From positions 744,001 through 808,000 of the forward strand of contig NZ_RPDH01000001.1 in the NCBI RefSeq assembly GCF_003813775.1: a DNA stretch of 64,000 nt. Reading direction: 5' to 3'. Shown one piece after another: positions 60,931 through 64,000 of the stretch. The notes beneath the pieces were generated by a model. The model saw only the letters and a program-made list of their open reading frames with translations. It made no database searches and was not told where the DNA came from. The first letter of the stretch is position 1, and each line of letters begins with the position of its first letter. The position numbers were made by a program, and so were the translations under genes. Source of the DNA: Chitinophaga lutea (GTDB taxonomy: Bacteria; Bacteroidota; Bacteroidia; Chitinophagales; Chitinophagaceae).

Positions 60931-61515
60931 ATGGACAGTAGCGTCATCCAGATTCCACCGGCATTGATGCACCGGTTTAAAAAGGGACAAGAAGAAGCGC
61001 TCAGGGAACTGCTCGGCATCCTGGGCCCGAAAGTATTGGGGTATTGTAAAAAGAAAACAGGCAACGACGAAGACGCGGAAGAACTGCTGCTCGACATCTT
61101 TCTCAAACTCTGGCACTTCCGCGACCGGCTCGATCCGGACGCCAACGCGGAAGCACTGCTCTTCACCATCGCCCGCAACCACATCATCAATTTCATGCGC
61201 AATAAAGCGCTGCGCCGCCTCAGCGCCCTGGCGCCGGAAGAGGCTGCCCTCCAGCAGGAAGACAGCATCGTCCGCAAACTCGACTATAACGAGCTCTACC
61301 GCCAGTACCAGCAGGTGCTGGGCAAACTGGGCGACAAACAGCGCACCGTATTCCGGCTCAGCCGCGAAGAAGGCCTCTCCCACCGCGAAATCGCCGATAA
61401 ACTGGGCATCTCCGTACGCACGGTGGAAGCCCACATCCACAGCAGCCTCAAAGTGATCAGAACGGAACTGAAAGATAGCTACGTGCTGCTGGTGCTGCTG
61501 TTCCTCCACCAATAA
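60931..61515 (+). CDS. ECF (sigma-70 family) sigma factor
   Basis: 194 residues. Region 2 is recognisable in LLGILGPKVLGYCKKKTGND, EDAEELLLDIFLKLWHFRDR and ARNHIINFMRNKALRR; region 4 in LGDKQRTVFRLSREEGLSHR and EIADKLGISVRTVEAHIHSS. It opens a sigma, FecR, SusC(STN) series read rightward, and should be released by the FecR protein encoded 165 bases downstream when the SusC receptor is occupied. Confidence 0.95.
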   Translation: MDSSVIQIPPALMHRFKKGQEEALRELLGILGPKVLGYCKKKTGNDEDAEELLLDIFLKLWHFRDRLDPDANAEALLFTIARNHIINFMRNKALRRLSALAPEEAALQQEDSIVRKLDYNELYRQYQQVLGKLGDKQRTVFRLSREEGLSHREIADKLGISVRTVEAHIHSSLKVIRTELKDSYVLLVLLFLHQ

Positions 61516-61680
61516 CTCCCGGCCCTGAAAGCTTAAAAAAGACAGCCCGCCGGGTAACGTGCTCCAACGCCCGCCAATACCCCCTTCCGCAGCCGCTTCC
61601 CGGGCCAAAAAAAATTTTACCCCTCCACTAAGTAGTCCAGCCATTTCCCGTGTATATATAGGAAAGCACATTCCTATCAC

Positions 61681-62622
61681 ATGAGTCACGACCATTCCGC
61701 GCGTATCCGGGAATTATTCGAAAAGATCCAGCACAACACCGCCACGGCCGAAGAACTGCGCCAGTTCATCGCCCTCACGGAAGAAGCCGACCAGCAACAG
61801 CTGCTGCCGTCACAGGAGTGGGAACAGGCCGCCCCGCAACCTTTGCCGACGCAGCTGGAACAGCGCCTCATCCGCAAGGCAGCGCCCAAAAAGCCGTTGC
61901 TGCGCCGCCTGCTCCCCTACGCCGCAGCCGCGGCAGTGGTCACGGCCGCCCTTATCCAGGTGTTCCGGCCGGCGCAGACGGCGCCGGAAACATGGGCCAC
62001 GGCCTATGCGAACGACGGGGAGATCAAAAAAGTGATGCTGCCGGACAGTTCCATGGTAACACTGAACGCCCGCTCCGGCATCCGCTACAACACCTCGGCC
62101 GAAAACCGGACCGTGCACCTCGAAGGACAGGCATTCTTCGACGTACGGGCCGACCAGCAGCGCCCCTTCATCGTGTGCAGCGGGGAACTGAGCACGCAGG
62201 TGCTCGGCACTTCCTTCGACGTAAAGGCCTATGCCAACGAAAAACCGCAGGTGGCGGTACTGACGGGTAAAGTAAAGGTAGCCGACCAGCATGGCCACAA
62301 CATCGTGCTGGCGCAGGGCGACCAGGCGCAGTACAACACCGGCGCCACCGCGTTCAACCGCTTCCGGGCAGACACGGCGCAGATGAGCAGCTGGCAGCAG
62401 GGCATCATCAACATGAACAACAAAACGCTGCAGGAAGTAAGCGCCGAACTGGAACGCTGGTACAGCGTGCGCATCGTGCTGGAAACACCCGGCATCGGCG
62501 CTCATGTATTATCCGGCACCCAGGTGAACGCTTCGCTGGCCAGCACCCTGGAATCCGTTTGTTTCATCTTCAACCTGCAGTACTCGCAGGATGGCACTAT
62601 GGTTCGTATCCGCAAAAAATAA
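61681..62622 (+). CDS. fecR: FecR-type anti-sigma factor
   Basis: 313 residues. A cytoplasmic N-terminus (RIRELFEKIQHNTATAEELR) is followed by one membrane helix (LLPYAAAAAVVTAALIQVF, about 76-94). The FecR domain carries KKVMLPDSSMVTLNARSGIR, VHLEGQAFFDVRADQQRPFI, STQVLGTSFDVKAYA and QVAVLTGKVKVA. A C-terminal DUF4974-like region contains NKTLQEVSAELERWYSV. It should control the sigma factor encoded upstream and receive a signal from the STN domain of the SusC protein encoded 30 bases downstream. Confidence 0.95.
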   Translation: MSHDHSARIRELFEKIQHNTATAEELRQFIALTEEADQQQLLPSQEWEQAAPQPLPTQLEQRLIRKAAPKKPLLRRLLPYAAAAAVVTAALIQVFRPAQTAPETWATAYANDGEIKKVMLPDSSMVTLNARSGIRYNTSAENRTVHLEGQAFFDVRADQQRPFIVCSGELSTQVLGTSFDVKAYANEKPQVAVLTGKVKVADQHGHNIVLAQGDQAQYNTGATAFNRFRADTAQMSSWQQGIINMNNKTLQEVSAELERWYSVRIVLETPGIGAHVLSGTQVNASLASTLESVCFIFNLQYSQDGTMVRIRKK

Positions 62623-62652
62623 CCACGCAAAAACACGTTCAAAACCGATTGT

Positions 62653-64000
62653 ATGAATTCATTTTTACTGAGAAAGCTGCTACACCTCCGGCTGCTTCTA
62701 CTGGCCATGCCTTTGCTGGCGCTGGCCATGCCGGCGGCGGCGCAAAACCAGGAAGACCGCACGATTTCACTTTCCGTGAAAAACGCCGGCGTTACCGACA
62801 TCTTCCGCGCTATCGAAAAACAGACCACCTTCCGGTTCCTGTACGACAAATCGTTGGAAACGGCGCCGGGTAAATACACGCTCACCTACCGGAGCATCAC
62901 CGTATCGCGGTTGCTCTCCGAAATCGATAAACAGACCGGGCTCCAGTTCAAAGTAACGGGCAACAACATCTCCGTCACCACCCGGGGCAAAGCATCTTCC
63001 GCGGGCCAAAGCAACGGCAAAAGGGAAATAACGGGCATCGTGCGCGATTCCACCGGCGCGCCCATGATCGGGGTCACCATCATGGTAAAAGATTCCCGCG
63101 CGGGCACGGGTACCGACATCAACGGGCGGTACATCATGTCGGTGGACGACGATGCGGTGCTGGTATTCAGCATGATCAGCTACCGCAAACAGGAAATCCC
63201 GGTGTCTGGCCGCGACAAGATCGACGTGGTGATGCAGGAAGCCTCCTCCGCTTTGGAAGAAGTGGTGGTAGTAGGTTTCGGGGCGCAACGGAAAGTGAGC
63301 CTCGTGGGCGCGCAAACCACCGTATCGCCGAAAGACCTGAAGCAGCCTGTTTCCAACCTCACCAGCTCGCTCGGCGGCCGCATCGCCGGCATGGTGAGCG
63401 TGCAGCGTAGCGGCGAACTGGGATATAACGATGCGAACATCTACATCCGCGGCATCTCCACCTTCTCCAGCGGCCTCAGCGCGCCGCTCACGCTGGTAGA
63501 CGGGGTGCCCCGTCAGATCGGCAACCTCGACCCGGAAGACATCGAGAGTTTCTCCGTACTGAAAGATGCCGCCGCTACGGCCGTGTACGGCGTCCGGGGC
63601 GCTAACGGCGTCATCCTGATCACCACCAAATCCGGCAAGGCCGGCAAACCGAGCTACAACTTCCGCTATACGGAAGGGATGACCAACTTCACCACGCTGC
63701 CATCTTTTGCGGACGGCGCTACGTACATGGAAATGTCCAACGAAGCGCTGCGCACCCGCGGGAGCTCTCCGCAGTATTCGGACGAGGCCATCCAGAAAAC
63801 CCGCGACGGCAGCGATCCTTACCTGTACCCGAACGTAGACTGGTTCAAGGAACTGTTTAACAGCCACGGCCGCCTCCGCAACGCCAACGCCAACATCAGC
63901 GGCGGCTCGGAAAAAGCGGTGTATTATATCGGGCTCGGGTTTTACGATGAACTGGGGCTGTATAATATCGACGAACTGGCGAAATACAATTCTTCGATTT
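62653..64000 (+). CDS. SusC-like TonB-dependent receptor with STN domain, 3' end outside window
   Basis: 449 codons are visible from the ATG at 62653. The signal peptide ends MPAAAQ. The STN domain spans about residues 40-115 (ISLSVKNAGVTDIFRAIEKQ, FRFLYDKSLE, LQFKVTGNNISVTTRG). The CarboxypepD_reg domain (EITGIVRDSTGAPMIGVTIM) and the SusC plug follow: EEVVVVGFGAQRKVSLVGAQ, TLVDGVPRQIGN, DIESFSVLKDAAATAVYGVR and GANGVILITTKSGK. The barrel is cut by the window end. With the sigma and FecR genes this is a transmembrane signalling importer; its substrate must be read from genes beyond the window. Confidence 0.95.
   Translation, partial: MNSFLLRKLLHLRLLLLAMPLLALAMPAAAQNQEDRTISLSVKNAGVTDIFRAIEKQTTFRFLYDKSLETAPGKYTLTYRSITVSRLLSEIDKQTGLQFKVTGNNISVTTRGKASSAGQSNGKREITGIVRDSTGAPMIGVTIMVKDSRAGTGTDINGRYIMSVDDDAVLVFSMISYRKQEIPVSGRDKIDVVMQEASSALEEVVVVGFGAQRKVSLVGAQTTVSPKDLKQPVSNLTSSLGGRIAGMVSVQRSGELGYNDANIYIRGISTFSSGLSAPLTLVDGVPRQIGNLDPEDIESFSVLKDAAATAVYGVRGANGVILITTKSGKAGKPSYNFRYTEGMTNFTTLPSFADGATYMEMSNEALRTRGSSPQYSDEAIQKTRDGSDPYLYPNVDWFKELFNSHGRLRNANANISGGSEKAVYYIGLGFYDELGLYNIDELAKYNSSI

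Overview
The window is bacterial DNA from a member of the Bacteroidota, most likely a Chitinophagaceae (Chitinophaga-like) soil or plant-associated glycan degrader. The evidence is four SusC-type TonB receptors (two cut by the window ends), two SusD lipoproteins, ECF sigma/FecR pairs, a type IX secretion C-terminal signal, Bacteroidota-type promoters (TTG, 19-20 bp, TAnnTTTG) and few Shine-Dalgarno sites. By eye most of the window is well above 50% GC. The stretch from about 55 to 60.6 kb is clearly AT-richer.

1-4.6 kb: the 5' part of a SusC receptor (leftward), a VOC protein and a Crp/Fnr regulator. 4.6-31.9 kb: a large alpha-mannoside utilization locus. A leftward six-gene operon (13-15.7 kb down to 4.7 kb) encodes a ROK kinase/mannose-6-phosphate isomerase fusion, an MFS sugar transporter, a sugar isomerase/epimerase-like TIM barrel, a secreted beta-helix protein, a GH38-like enzyme and a phytanoyl-CoA-dioxygenase-like protein. 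A GntR/UTRA regulator follows. A rightward operon carries three divergent GH92 alpha-mannosidases and a six-hairpin glycosidase-like protein. A separate rightward operon carries SusC/SusD. All three outward promoters contain the same palindrome (core ATGTAyATACAT) over or next to the -7 element, so the GntR protein probably represses the whole locus. Inferred flow: outer-membrane import, periplasmic mannoside trimming, inner-membrane uptake, then phosphorylation and isomerisation to fructose-6-phosphate.

32-40 kb: assorted secreted or accessory proteins (ZU5-like lipoprotein, VOC-ribbon-helix-helix fusion, beta-helix protein, T9SS cargo, ankyrin protein) and an intergenic cluster of 11-bp repeats. 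40-48.9 kb: a leftward sigma-FecR-SusC-SusD locus whose enzymes are a metallophosphoesterase and a glycerophosphodiesterase-like lipoprotein, suggesting a phosphodiester substrate.

49-60.6 kb: accessory region with small membrane, VOC, cupin, DoxX, ABM, SRPBCC and ArsR proteins, two Crp/Fnr regulators, a complete subclass B1 metallo-beta-lactamase, gene remnants (acyltransferase 3, GIY-YIG, a Crp/Fnr tail) and a tandem duplication, ending at a tRNA-Asp gene. 60.9-64 kb: a third ECF sigma-FecR-SusC system, cut by the window end.
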